The notes beneath the pieces are model-generated. The model ran no database searches and was not told the DNA's origin. It saw nothing but the letters and a program-made list of their open reading frames with translations. Shown here in pieces: positions 31,481 through 39,567 of a DNA stretch of 43,810 nucleotides; the first letter of the stretch is position 1; the number at the start of each line of letters is the position of its first letter. The stretch lies in contig JAFXTO010000037.1 of the NCBI GenBank assembly GCA_017535725.1, forward strand, positions 1 to 43,810, read 5' to 3'. The DNA comes from Bacteroidaceae bacterium (lineage in GTDB: Bacteria > Bacteroidota > Bacteroidia > Bacteroidales > Bacteroidaceae). Made by a program: the position numbers and the translations under genes.

Positions 31481-33847
31481 TTACTTGCGTTTCTTGGTGC
31501 CCTTGCCTTTCTTGTTGGCCTTCTGTGCAGTCAGGTCGAGCACTCGGATGTTACGGAGTTTCAGGCCTTCTCCGTGTCCGCAGAAGCAGATGAGGCCGTC
31601 GGTGTTGAAGAGGCCGGGATGGCTCTGGTGGTCAACGGTGTAGGGGTTGGGCTTTCCTTCCTCGGGAGCCATGTTGTGTCCCTGACAGGCTTCGCGGATA
31701 TTGCCGTCCACGAGTACTTCGCCGTTCAGGGTGACGGTGATGTGATCTCCCTCTGCCCGGATTTCCTCGTAGTTCCATTCTCCCAGCGGCTTGTGCTTGT
31801 AGCGTTTGGCAGGAATGATTCCGTAGACTGAGCCGTGAACCTGATACTCACGCAGGCCCTTGTAGATGGGATCGTCGTGGTCGAGGATTTGGATTTCCAT
31901 ACCTTCGTAGGCTGCATCAACGCCCTCCCGGGTTCGGATGCCGACTCCATTATTGATACCTGGGCGCACGAAGCAGAACTCGAATCGGAAGACGAAGTCG
32001 GAATATTTCTTCGAGGTGTAGAGGTTTCCCTCCGAGCCATAGTGTGCGCTGACGTAGATATTGCCGTCGATGGGCACGTAGTCCGTCTTGTTGCCTAACC
32101 AGTTGTCGAGGCTTACTCCGTCGAAGAGGAGTTCAAAGCCTTCTGCCTTCTCCTCGTCGGTCAGTTCGGCCGTGGGTCGGGCGATGGCGTTGGGGTCGTC
32201 GATGATTTTGGGCAGGATGGTGTTCACCTGGTCCACGGCGTAGCCTGCGTCGGCATTCGATGCGGCGTGTGCCTTGAATACCTCCTGAGCCTTCAGCAGC
32301 ATCTGTCGTACGTGGGCGCCTCGCTGCATGGGTTCGTTCTTCTCGATGAGGGTGGTCACGGCGTATGCGGCAGCAAGGTCGTTATCCTTCTTTTCGAGGT
32401 AGTTGGCCGCGAGATTCAGAGCAGGCTCATTGTTCAGGGTGCCGAGGGCACTGAGATAGCTGTTAGCGACCTGTGCCGAGGGTTGCATTTCCAGGGCCTG
32501 CTTGTAGAGCTGGTACTTCTGCAGGCTGGGCAAACTGGCTTTCTTCGTCAGGTCGAGTGCCCGTTTGAGGTATTTGTCGCGTTCTGCGGCATTGGTGCTG
32601 GCGAGTTCATACAGTGGGGATACGACCTCTGCCTTCTCCACTTTCAGCAGGGCTGCAGTTGCTTCCTTCTTATTGGCTCCCTCCTTGGCTGCAGCCACGA
32701 GCTGGAGGATGTCGTCCTGCGAGGCGCGCTGGGCCATCAGTCCGTAGTAGTTCTCGGGATAGGCCTGGAAACGCTGTAGCAAGTCGGGGTACTGCTCGGC
32801 GGTCACGATTTCTGCCAGGCTCTGCACGGCGGCATAATGTACTCCGTCCTTGCCGATGAGCTGTGTCAGTGGCTGGTAGGCTTCGTGGATGCGACGTTCG
32901 CCTGCCAATGCCACCACTTCCTTGCTGACAGTTGCGCCCTGGGTCTGCAGGGCGTTGAGGATGCCTTGCTTGATGTCGCCGTTAAAGGCGGTGAGGGCAG
33001 TCCTGGCCTGTGCGGAGTGGGCACCGTTGAGCTGGCTTATGAGTGCGGTCAGCGCATCTGTTCCACCTATGCGGCCGGCGGCTTCTATGGCTGCGGTGGA
33101 GAGCTGTTCGTCGGTAGCAGGGATAGCGGCGACTACGAGTGCGCTCTCTGCGCTGTTGTGGTTGTTGCCTAACCAGCGGATGACATCGGTCTTGGCATCG
33201 GTGGTCAGCTTAGGATAGCTCTTCACTACCTGCTGGTCGAAACCGTCCAGGGCCAGCTCCGTGCCCAGTGCGAGGGCGGTGTTGCGCATCTGGCGGTCGT
33301 CGCTCTTCAGCGCCTTAATGAGCGTTGCGGCCTGTTTTTTTGCGGGCATGTTGTTGATTTTATCCATGAACTCGGCGATGGCGCGTGAGTTCTCGGCCAC
33401 CGTCTTCAGGTCCTCGGTAGCGTGTGCCACCACCTGTTCCTTGGGACTCAGCTTGGCGAGCTGGTCGCGCAGGAAGGTCTTGTTACCTTCGTCGTTGCAC
33501 TTGACGATGGCTGCTTCCAGTCCCTTCTTGACGGCGGCAGCCTGAGCCTCGCGACCCTTCTGGCTGACGTAGCTCGTGAGTCCGTCGATGGCATATTGGA
33601 AGGGCGCGTTCTTGCCCTGGTCAGAAGGACCGAGCATGGCGGCCAGGCTCTCCACGCCCTCGGCGCCCGTGTCGGCGATTTCGCTCATCACTTGTTCCAG
33701 GGTCTCCAGATTCGGTGCCGGCAGCTGAGCCAGGCCGTCGGCGATGATGGTGCTGGCCACGCGGTTGCGGCTGTCCTGAGCCGTGGCGGTGATGTTCAGG
33801 CCAATCACCACGGCCAGCAGTAGGCTAAAATATCTAAGATGTTTCAT
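31481..33847 (-). CDS. Secreted HEAT-repeat protein with C-terminal DUF1080 (3-keto-glycoside hydrolase-like) domain
   Basis: The 788-residue protein has a signal peptide (MKHLRYFSLLLAVVIGLNITATAQ) and a long alpha-helical HEAT/Armadillo-like region to about residue 560 (for example DVIRWLGNNHNSAESALVVAA; IEAAGRIGGTDALTALI). The C-terminal domain is DUF1080: EGFELLFDGVSLDNWLGN, GEGNLYTSKKYSDFVFRFEF, NNGVGIRTREG, EIQILDHDDPIY. It ends in a Lys-rich tail. DUF1080 proteins hydrolyse 3-keto-glycosides in the Bacteroides keto-glycoside pathway. The adjacent Gfo/Idh/MocA oxidoreductase fits the oxidation step of that pathway. Confidence 0.88.
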   Translation of the reverse strand: MKHLRYFSLLLAVVIGLNITATAQDSRNRVASTIIADGLAQLPAPNLETLEQVMSEIADTGAEGVESLAAMLGPSDQGKNAPFQYAIDGLTSYVSQKGREAQAAAVKKGLEAAIVKCNDEGNKTFLRDQLAKLSPKEQVVAHATEDLKTVAENSRAIAEFMDKINNMPAKKQAATLIKALKSDDRQMRNTALALGTELALDGFDQQVVKSYPKLTTDAKTDVIRWLGNNHNSAESALVVAAIPATDEQLSTAAIEAAGRIGGTDALTALISQLNGAHSAQARTALTAFNGDIKQGILNALQTQGATVSKEVVALAGERRIHEAYQPLTQLIGKDGVHYAAVQSLAEIVTAEQYPDLLQRFQAYPENYYGLMAQRASQDDILQLVAAAKEGANKKEATAALLKVEKAEVVSPLYELASTNAAERDKYLKRALDLTKKASLPSLQKYQLYKQALEMQPSAQVANSYLSALGTLNNEPALNLAANYLEKKDNDLAAAYAVTTLIEKNEPMQRGAHVRQMLLKAQEVFKAHAASNADAGYAVDQVNTILPKIIDDPNAIARPTAELTDEEKAEGFELLFDGVSLDNWLGNKTDYVPIDGNIYVSAHYGSEGNLYTSKKYSDFVFRFEFCFVRPGINNGVGIRTREGVDAAYEGMEIQILDHDDPIYKGLREYQVHGSVYGIIPAKRYKHKPLGEWNYEEIRAEGDHITVTLNGEVLVDGNIREACQGHNMAPEEGKPNPYTVDHQSHPGLFNTDGLICFCGHGEGLKLRNIRVLDLTAQKANKKGKGTKKRK

Positions 33848-33941
33848 TGTCTTTCAATCTTTCAATTTTTCAACATTTCAATTTTTCAACGTTTCAACTT
33901 TTCAACATTTCAACTTTTCAACTTTTCAACTTTTCAACGTC
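33848..33941. repeat. TTTCAACTTTTCAAC minisatellite spacer
   Basis: About a dozen 7-8-base units (TTTTCAAC, TTTCAAT) fill the spacer between the Gfo/Idh/MocA and DUF1080 genes. Confidence 0.75.
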
Positions 33942-35222
33942 TCAAATCTTCCACTCTCCCCGCATCGGCTGGTCGATGAGTGCGTTTGCTGCATCGTCAT
34001 CGATGAATCGCTGGGTCTTCGGGTCGAAGTTCAGCACACGTCGTCCCAGTCGCAGGCCGATGGCCCCCAGGTTGACGAGCGTGCAGCTGTGGTGGCCGTT
34101 CTGCTCGTTGAGAGCGAACTTCTGGCGGGTACGTACACATTCGAGGAAGTCGGTGCGCTGAGGCTCCGGGTCGGGCAGTTCATTGATGAGTTCCTGCACG
34201 TTGGGGATGGTGCATTCGAATCCTTTGTACACCTTACCCTTTGGCCCTTCGATGTATGCCAGCTTGCCTGCGCTCTCGTAGCCTTCGCCTTCGAGCACAA
34301 TCTGGCAACCATCGGCGTAGGTGTAGGTAATCTTGTGCCAGATACCCACGGCGTCGTGGTGTTGCTGCGGAGCGTCGATTTCCACCTTCACGGGGAACTC
34401 GTTGTCCTTGCCCAGCATATACTGCACGGGGTCGAGGTAGTGCTGACCCATATCCGTCAGGCCGCCGCCGTCGTAGTCCCAGTATCCACGGAAGGTCTGG
34501 TGCGTGCGATGGACGTTATACGGTTTGAAGGGCGCCGGGCCCAGCCACATGTCGTAGTTCAGTTCTGCGGGAACGGGTTCCGGGGTGAGGTTGTCCTTGC
34601 CCACCCAGAAGAACTTCCACGTGAAACCCGTGGCGCCGCTGACGGTGACCTTCAGCGGCCATCCGAGTTCTCCGCTCTGGATGAGTTTCTTCAGGGGCTT
34701 GACGGGTGTTCCCAGGCCGTAGAAGGTGTCGGTGAAGCGGAACCAGGTGTTCAGTCGCAGGATGCGGCCATAGCGCTTTACGGCAGCCGCCACCGCCTGT
34801 CCTTCGCCGATGGTGCGCGTCATCGGCTTTTCCAGCCAGATGTCCTTGCCTGCCTTGGCTGCTTCCACCGCCATCAGACCGTGCCAGTGGGGTGGGGTGG
34901 CGATGTGAATGATGTCGGCGCCGGAGCTGGCAATGAGTTCGCGGAAGTCCTCGTAGCTCTTCACGTCCTCCTTCAGCTGTGACTTCGCCGCGCTGACGGC
35001 GCTCTCTAAATGTTTTTTGTCCACATCGCAGACAGCCAGCAGGCGACACGCCTCTGAACTGGAGAAGTGAGAACTGCTGCGACCAATGCCGCCCACGCCG
35101 ATGACCGCCTTCGTCAGCTGGTCACTGGGAGCGATGAATCCGTTGCCGCCCAACACTTTGCGCGGCACGATGGAAAACAGCCCTGCTGCTCCCATCGCCT
35201 TCATGAAGTTTCTTCTGTTCAT
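33942..35222 (-). CDS. Gfo/Idh/MocA family oxidoreductase with Tat signal
   Basis: The 426-residue protein starts MNRRNFMKAMGAAGLFSIVP, a Tat-type signal with the RR motif, so it is exported folded with its cofactor. The Rossmann domain is seen at AVIGVGGIGRSSSH, the CDVDKKHLESA acidic strand end and IIHIATPPHWHG. EKPMTRTIGEGQAVAAAVK is the catalytic Lys motif of the family. The frame is open upstream; ATG 35222 is chosen for the signal. It precedes the DUF1080 gene on the same strand and probably oxidises a sugar hydroxyl with bound NAD(P), which is inference from the neighbour. Confidence 0.92.
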   Translation of the reverse strand: MNRRNFMKAMGAAGLFSIVPRKVLGGNGFIAPSDQLTKAVIGVGGIGRSSSHFSSSEACRLLAVCDVDKKHLESAVSAAKSQLKEDVKSYEDFRELIASSGADIIHIATPPHWHGLMAVEAAKAGKDIWLEKPMTRTIGEGQAVAAAVKRYGRILRLNTWFRFTDTFYGLGTPVKPLKKLIQSGELGWPLKVTVSGATGFTWKFFWVGKDNLTPEPVPAELNYDMWLGPAPFKPYNVHRTHQTFRGYWDYDGGGLTDMGQHYLDPVQYMLGKDNEFPVKVEIDAPQQHHDAVGIWHKITYTYADGCQIVLEGEGYESAGKLAYIEGPKGKVYKGFECTIPNVQELINELPDPEPQRTDFLECVRTRQKFALNEQNGHHSCTLVNLGAIGLRLGRRVLNFDPKTQRFIDDDAANALIDQPMRGEWKI

Positions 35223-35402
35223 GGTTGCTCTGTAAGGGTTTTCTCTATAGTTATTTGGTTCGTTTCTGCCTGTCAAATGGTGCGTCAGCGTGCCGCTTTC
35301 GCACATTTGCGCCGTAAAGTTACACATTACTTTACGAATTGCGCCATTTGTCCCCCTTTTTTTTGCATTCTTTCACGCTTTGTCCTCCTTTTCCCCTGTT
35401 TT

Positions 35403-36227
35403 TCATCCCACTTCCCCTTCTCCATGGAGCTCATCGTCTGGGCTCGCCTTTTTTTCGGTCATATATTTCCAGTATCGTCGGGGCATGTCGCTGAGCTGCT
35501 TCTTGGGATTCAGGCGTTCCTTGATGCAGATGGCCTTGAAGTATGTGCGCCAGAGTTGCTGGAAGAGGGCGTCGTCCTTGCTGAGCACGTCGGCATCGAG
35601 GTCGCCGTTCGTCAGGTCGAAAGGGGCTGCCCCCTCGTCTTCAAAGGTGATGTGGATGGGAGCGGCCGTGCCGTCGTAATAATATCCGTAGTGCCGATGG
35701 GCGTCGTAGATGAGCCAGGGCTGGTCGTTGAAACGGTCCTGGAAATGGCTGGTGATGAGCGGCAACACGTTGTGATCGGGCGAGACGACAGCGAGGTAAG
35801 TTCCATCTTTGGCTTTCTGAAAACGGATGAACTGCTTCATGCGCAGCTGCTCGTGGAGTACGCGGCGACAGGTGTTGCGCACAGCGAGTACATCCGGATC
35901 GCTGGCATTGCGCTCTATCCCTGAGAGGGCAGGCAGGCGAAACACCTTGCAGATGAAGTTGAAAAGTGGCTGGTTGAGTGTGCGTTCCTCCGAGAGCCAG
36001 CTGATGGTTATCATGCGCAGGCCGTCTCGGGAGAGGTGCTTCTCGAGTCCCTTCCACACGCGCTCCGCTTTCTCGCTGTTTGTGTTCACCCGATGCACCT
36101 CGTCGGCGAACAGCGGCATTTGGTCCCCGTCTGTCAGCAGATACTCCGGCTGCTGGTGCAGGAAGAAGCTGTCGAACACGGCAGTCAGCAGGCCATCGAG
36201 GGTGTTGTCGAAGAGGTAAACTAACAT
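35403..36227 (-). CDS. TIGR03915 family putative DNA repair protein (DUF4130)
   Basis: The 274-residue protein begins MLVYLFDNTLDGLLTAVFDSF, the standard start of TIGR03915, and continues with LFADEVHRVNTNSEKAERVW, HEQLRMKQFIRFQKAKDGTY and RHYGYYYDG, which match the family. This family is always found beside the radical SAM protein TIGR03916 and is sometimes fused to a uracil-DNA-glycosylase domain, hence the suggested role in DNA repair or modification. Here it follows that partner by 11 bases. The start fits the family, and an acidic tail ends the protein. No catalytic residues are established. Confidence 0.9.
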   Translation of the reverse strand: MLVYLFDNTLDGLLTAVFDSFFLHQQPEYLLTDGDQMPLFADEVHRVNTNSEKAERVWKGLEKHLSRDGLRMITISWLSEERTLNQPLFNFICKVFRLPALSGIERNASDPDVLAVRNTCRRVLHEQLRMKQFIRFQKAKDGTYLAVVSPDHNVLPLITSHFQDRFNDQPWLIYDAHRHYGYYYDGTAAPIHITFEDEGAAPFDLTNGDLDADVLSKDDALFQQLWRTYFKAICIKERLNPKKQLSDMPRRYWKYMTEKKASPDDELHGEGEVG

Positions 36228-36238
36228 ATAGGTATCAT

Positions 36239-37534
36239 TTACTTGTCTTCGCCGAAGTCGAGCATCAGCTGCTGTTCCCTTGCCGCTTGCTGCTGTTGGC
36301 TCTTGGAGAGCAGCAGGGGACGCAGTCGCTCTGGGCGTAGTTCATTGATACCAACGACAGGCTGCGAGAAAGTGGAAGTGAGTTCGCCGCAGGTGATAAA
36401 GTACTTGGCCTTCTTCATGACCACACCCATCATCTTGAGGTGGTGCGAGGTGACGCGGTTGAAGCGGCGTGAGTTGACGATGAGCACCGCCGACTTCACA
36501 CCGATGCCTGGCACCCTGAGGATATGCTCGTATGGTGCCTTGTTGACATCCACCGGGAAGAACTCGGGGTGGCGCAACGCCCAGCCGAGCTTTGGGTCGA
36601 CATCGAGGTCGAGCTGTGCGTGGGTGTCATCAACTATCTCATCGACCTTGAAATGATAGAACCGCATCAGCCAGTCCGCCTGATAGAGACGGTTCTCGCG
36701 CACCAGTGGTGGCTGCTTCAGCACAGGCAGGCGAGGGTCGTAGGTGTTGACGCTGACGTAGCCGGAATAATAGACGCGGCGCATGGTGGGCTGCTGGTAC
36801 ATGGCGCTGGACATCTGCAGGATGTCGCGGTCCGTTTCTTGCGTGGCTCCCACAATCATCTGCGTGGATTGTCCTGCCGGTACGAAGCGCGGGGTGTGTC
36901 GTATCCTGCGCCTGTCCTCTTTGTTCTCGAGCACGCCCTGCTGAATCTGCGCCATGGGGAGGAAGATGCTCTTGTGATCCTTCTCCGGCGCCAGCGCTTT
37001 CAGCGATTCCTCCTTGGGAATCTCGATGTTGATACTCATGCGGTCGGCATAGCGTCCGGCCTCCGCAAGCAGTTCCTGCGAGGCTCCGGGGATGGTCTTC
37101 AAGTGGATGTAACCGTTGAAGCGATGGACGGTGCGCAGGTCGCGTACGATGGCCGTCAGCCGTTCCATCGTGTAGTCCGGATTTCTCACCACGCCGCTCG
37201 AGAGGAACAGCCCCTCGATGTAGTTGCGGCGGTAGAACTCCATGGTGATTTCCTCCAGTTCCGAGACAGAGAGTGTGGCGCGAGGGATGTCGTTGGTGCG
37301 ACGGTTGATGCAGTAGGCGCAGTCGTACTTGCAGTAGTTCGTCAGCATCACCTTCAGCAGCGAGATGCAGCGCCCGTCATCGGCAAAGGAGTGGCAGATG
37401 CCGACGCCGCCTACCGTAGAGCCTACCATGCCCTTCTTACCAGAGCGCACGGTACCACTCGACGAGCACGACACATCGTACTTCGCCGACTCTGCGAGTA
37501 TCCGCAGCTTTTCCATCGTCTTCTCTGTCAACAT
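36239..37534 (-). CDS. Putative DNA modification/repair radical SAM protein (TIGR03916)
   Basis: The 431-residue protein has the radical SAM cluster NYCKYDCAYC (C68, C72, C75) and an extra early Cys23 in VSCSSSGT. Sequence GYVSVNTYDPRLP and the C-terminal helix-hairpin-helix motif ILRVPGIGVKSAVLIV (VPGIG at 341-345) point to nucleic-acid binding. ATG 37534 (MLTEKTMEKL) is chosen over the upstream in-frame start because the family begins there and a TATATTTG element lies at 37560-37567. It forms a two-gene unit with the TIGR03915 protein; the reaction is unknown. Confidence 0.92.
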   Translation of the reverse strand: MLTEKTMEKLRILAESAKYDVSCSSSGTVRSGKKGMVGSTVGGVGICHSFADDGRCISLLKVMLTNYCKYDCAYCINRRTNDIPRATLSVSELEEITMEFYRRNYIEGLFLSSGVVRNPDYTMERLTAIVRDLRTVHRFNGYIHLKTIPGASQELLAEAGRYADRMSINIEIPKEESLKALAPEKDHKSIFLPMAQIQQGVLENKEDRRRIRHTPRFVPAGQSTQMIVGATQETDRDILQMSSAMYQQPTMRRVYYSGYVSVNTYDPRLPVLKQPPLVRENRLYQADWLMRFYHFKVDEIVDDTHAQLDLDVDPKLGWALRHPEFFPVDVNKAPYEHILRVPGIGVKSAVLIVNSRRFNRVTSHHLKMMGVVMKKAKYFITCGELTSTFSQPVVGINELRPERLRPLLLSKSQQQQAAREQQLMLDFGEDK

Positions 37535-37559
37535 AGCGTCTCTTTTCTGAAAGCGGGCA

Positions 37560-37567
37560 CAAATATA
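37560..37567 (-). promoter_or_regulatory. Promoter -7 element for the radical SAM/TIGR03915 pair
   Basis: Minus strand TATATTTG, 25 bases before ATG 37534. Further upstream, GTCAC occurs five times at 37640, 37648, 37659, 37668 and 37680, spaced about one helical turn. Confidence 0.55.
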
Positions 37568-37871
37568 ACGATATTTCCTTAAATACCCTCGCAAAAAGGC
37601 AAAAATCTGCCTCCTTCGCATCCTATTTTCCCGAATTTCGTCACCTCGTCACCGATTTGTCACATCCGTCACACTTTTCGTCACACTTATAAGCATCTAA
37701 TAATCAACCCGAATAAGTACTCCAAACCTCCATTTGTGACGAAATGACGGCTTTTTCTTCTCTTTCGTGTCCGCGCGCGTATATACGCGCGAGAAGAATG
37801 AAAGAATGAACTTTGGGAGCAGCGAGTGCCATCAAGCTTGCTTGAAATGGCCGAGTCGTGAAAGGCTACGG
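37568..37871. other. Spacer with GTCAC iterations and an alternating Pu-Py palindrome
   Basis: This is the first part of a 1.3-kb stretch (37535-38862) with no gene. It holds the five GTCAC copies and an 18-bp perfect palindrome CGCGCGTATATACGCGCG at 37774-37791, flanked on the left by TTCTTCTC (37756) and on the right by GAGAAGAA (37791). Alternating purine-pyrimidine runs of this kind can form Z-DNA. A further hairpin CAAGC-TT-GCTTG lies near 37831. Confidence 0.55.
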
Positions 37872-37921
37872 GTTCTTGAAGTGTCAAGCGTCGCAGAGCG
37901 CCGAGCGGGCGAGCAAGCTCG
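37872..37921. repeat. Repeat B copy 2
   Basis: 36 bases at 37872-37907 match 2367-2402 at 35 positions. The mini-hairpin CTTGA-AGTG-TCAAG is kept, with the single change in its loop. A second hairpin CGAGC-AA-GCTCG follows at about 37911-37922, again in the position of a hairpin in copy 1. Confidence 0.7.
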
Positions 37922-37967
37922 GGAATCAAAAGTCAACGAAGTTAAAAATGAAAAATATATGATACCT

Positions 37968-38121
37968 CAAACACGTAAGTACGAGATCACAAACACGTCA
38001 GTACGAAAATGCAAACTCGTCAGTACGAAACCATAAACACGTACGGACGAAAATGCAAACTCGTCAGTACGAAATCACAAACTCGTACGGACGATAATGC
38101 GAACTCGTACGGACGAGTGAA
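37968..38121. repeat. Seven tandem 22-bp repeats
   Basis: Seven contiguous 22-base units begin at 37968, 37990, 38012, 38034, 38056, 38078 and 38100, each close to CAAACTCGTCAGTACGAAAT. The core varies between CGTCAGTACGA and the palindrome-containing CGTACGGACGA. Units abut without spacers, so this is not a CRISPR array. An 8-bp hairpin CGTTTGAC/GTCAAACG lies just after the array at 38123-38142. Confidence 0.85.
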
Positions 38122-38145
38122 TCGTTTGACAACCGTCAAACGCTC

Positions 38146-38211
38146 CACCCACCTATATCTATCTCCCCACTCACGTATATCTATCTCCCCACTCACGTAT
38201 ATCTATCTCCC
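38146..38211. repeat. Three tandem 22-bp repeats (second family)
   Basis: Three contiguous 22-base units at 38146, 38168 and 38190, each near CACTCACGTATATCTATCTC; the last two are identical and the first differs at two positions. The unit length equals that of the neighbouring seven-copy array but the sequence is unrelated. Confidence 0.8.
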
Positions 38212-38327
38212 TAAGCTCCCTACTTCTTCCGTTCTTTCACCTTACATCAAATGCCCATGAATCTTTCATGAATTATTGTTGCATGATGTAGGTTGATTCA
38301 TTCAATGCCGTTGTTCTTGTATTCAAC

Positions 38328-38695
38328 GCTGTTTTCCTTGTTTTCAACGCGGTTGTTATCAGTTATTCTTCAACGCAGAATCGCAGAGCCGCAGATATTT
38401 ATCGAGACATTGCAGGCTGCTTTCAGAGCATGTCCTCTGACACTTCGTGTGAGTTCGCCGAAGCAGTGGGAACGCTACGCGGCTTCCCGCTGCACAGAGG
38501 CCGCAGAGGCCTACGGTTCATATACAGCGAATACCACCTTCAAAGAAAATCTCCGCGTTTTCTGCAGAGCACAAACCTCGGCTTCGCCGTTTGTGCGCCT
38601 TCTGCGACCTCACGCGACAGCGTCAGCTGCTATGCATTTCTGTGTTCTCTCTACTTGCAGAACCTCTGCGCCTTTGCGCCTCCGCGTTAAGGATA
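38328..38695. repeat. Repeat A, solo copy
   Basis: A near full-length copy, from TTTTCAACGCGGTTGTTAT-like bases (about 38340), through CAGAGCATGTCCTCTGACAC, GCAGTGGGAACGCTACGCGG and TCAGCTGCTATGCATTTCTG, to GCGCCTTTGCGCCTCCGCGT near 38688. It is over 35 kb from the copies at the start of the window and has no GxxExxY gene beside it. The open frames over it are not credible genes. Confidence 0.8.
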
Positions 38696-38823
38696 AAAGA
38701 CCAGCTTACATAGAAATATTTCTCAACGATAATCTCGGCGGGCAAATGTGACAAAACGGGGGATTATTGCCCGCTTTTTGTTAGTTTAACAGGGAAAACG
38801 GAGAATAATTGAAAGAAAATGTG

Positions 38824-38831
38824 TACCTTTG
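38824..38831 (+). promoter_or_regulatory. Promoter -7 element for the PIN toxin-antitoxin pair
   Basis: TACCTTTG, followed by TGCCCG, lies 31 bases before ATG 38863. Confidence 0.6.
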
Positions 38832-38862
38832 TGCCCGATAACGATAAAAAAGCGATACAATC

Positions 38863-39072
38863 ATGACAGCTACAGCAACAACACAAGGCGTTTACGTGAA
38901 TGTGCCGGTCGTCGACTGGTCGCTCTTTCGCGAGCTCATCCGCAAGTTCGGTTGGCAGGCCGAGACCCGCGAACAGTTGCTCGACCGCTTCGTCAACAGC
39001 CGTCCCGCCAATCCCGCCATCAGCGAAGACGAAATCATGGACGAGGTCAGAGCCGTAAGATACGCCAAGTAG
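38863..39072 (+). CDS. Putative antitoxin of the PIN toxin
   Basis: The 69-residue protein (MTATATTQGVYVNVPVVDW..) has an N-terminal stretch that looks like a strand and a helical rest (LIRKFGWQAETREQLLDRFV; EDEIMDEVRAVRYAK). It ends three bases before the PIN-domain toxin start. Size, order, spacing and an own promoter fit a type II antitoxin. I do not recognise a specific DNA-binding family, so the call rests mainly on its position. Such proteins usually autorepress through the promoter in front. Confidence 0.75.
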   Translation: MTATATTQGVYVNVPVVDWSLFRELIRKFGWQAETREQLLDRFVNSRPANPAISEDEIMDEVRAVRYAK

Positions 39073-39075
39073 AGA

Positions 39076-39486
39076 ATGAAGGTCATCATCGACACCAATC
39101 TCTGGATTTCCTTCCTCATTGGCCATCAGTCGCAGTTCGTGCGCCAGATGCTCACCGACATGCGCTTCGACGTTTATGTCTGCACCCGCCTCATAGAGGA
39201 AATCCTCGACGTGGCTACTCGCGACAAGATACGCAGGTACATCACCCAGACCGACATCGATGACCTGCTGGCCATCATCAATGCCTTCAGCCAGTTCGCC
39301 ATCATCCACACCGAAGCCCCGGCCACAGCCATCCGCGATCCCAAGGACCTCTACCTCCTTTCGCTGGCCGAAACCATTGGTGCCGACTACATCGTCAGCG
39401 GCGATGCTGACCTTACCGACCTCGGTCAGTACAACCAGACCAAAATCATGAAACTTGCCGACTTCAAGGCAATGATGCAATATTAG
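39076..39486 (+). CDS. PIN-domain toxin, COG1569-like
   Basis: The 136-residue protein has the PIN ribonuclease pattern: MKVIIDTNLWISFLIG with the first catalytic Asp (residue 6) at the N-terminus, a Glu in RLIEEILDVA, and the later acidic pair in DPKDLYLLSLAETIGADYIVSGDADL. The conserved SGDADLTDL ending matches the toxin group annotated as putative toxin-antitoxin toxin component, PIN family. Such enzymes cut RNA with magnesium. It forms a two-gene unit with the upstream 69-residue protein and looks intact. Confidence 0.88.
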   Translation: MKVIIDTNLWISFLIGHQSQFVRQMLTDMRFDVYVCTRLIEEILDVATRDKIRRYITQTDIDDLLAIINAFSQFAIIHTEAPATAIRDPKDLYLLSLAETIGADYIVSGDADLTDLGQYNQTKIMKLADFKAMMQY

Positions 39487-39567
39487 CCACCAACCAACGA
39501 TTCATCTAAAACCCGATTTCAGGTGTGAGACAAATGTAGGGGAGGTCATTCAGATGAGTATATTGAT

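Noticed and set aside
33783-34982. Plus-strand open frame of 399 codons over the Gfo/Idh/MocA gene
   Set aside because: Antisense to a clear oxidoreductase and begins within a TTTTCAAC minisatellite.
37968-38121. Possible CRISPR array
   Set aside because: The 22-base units are contiguous and degenerate with no unique spacers, and no cas genes are present.
37968-38211. Iteron-type plasmid origin
   Set aside because: Unit length fits, but there is no replication initiator gene and all surroundings are chromosomal.
38293-38751. 152-codon open frame over repeat A
   Set aside because: Lies entirely on the dispersed repeat; similar frames arise in the other copies and are not conserved.
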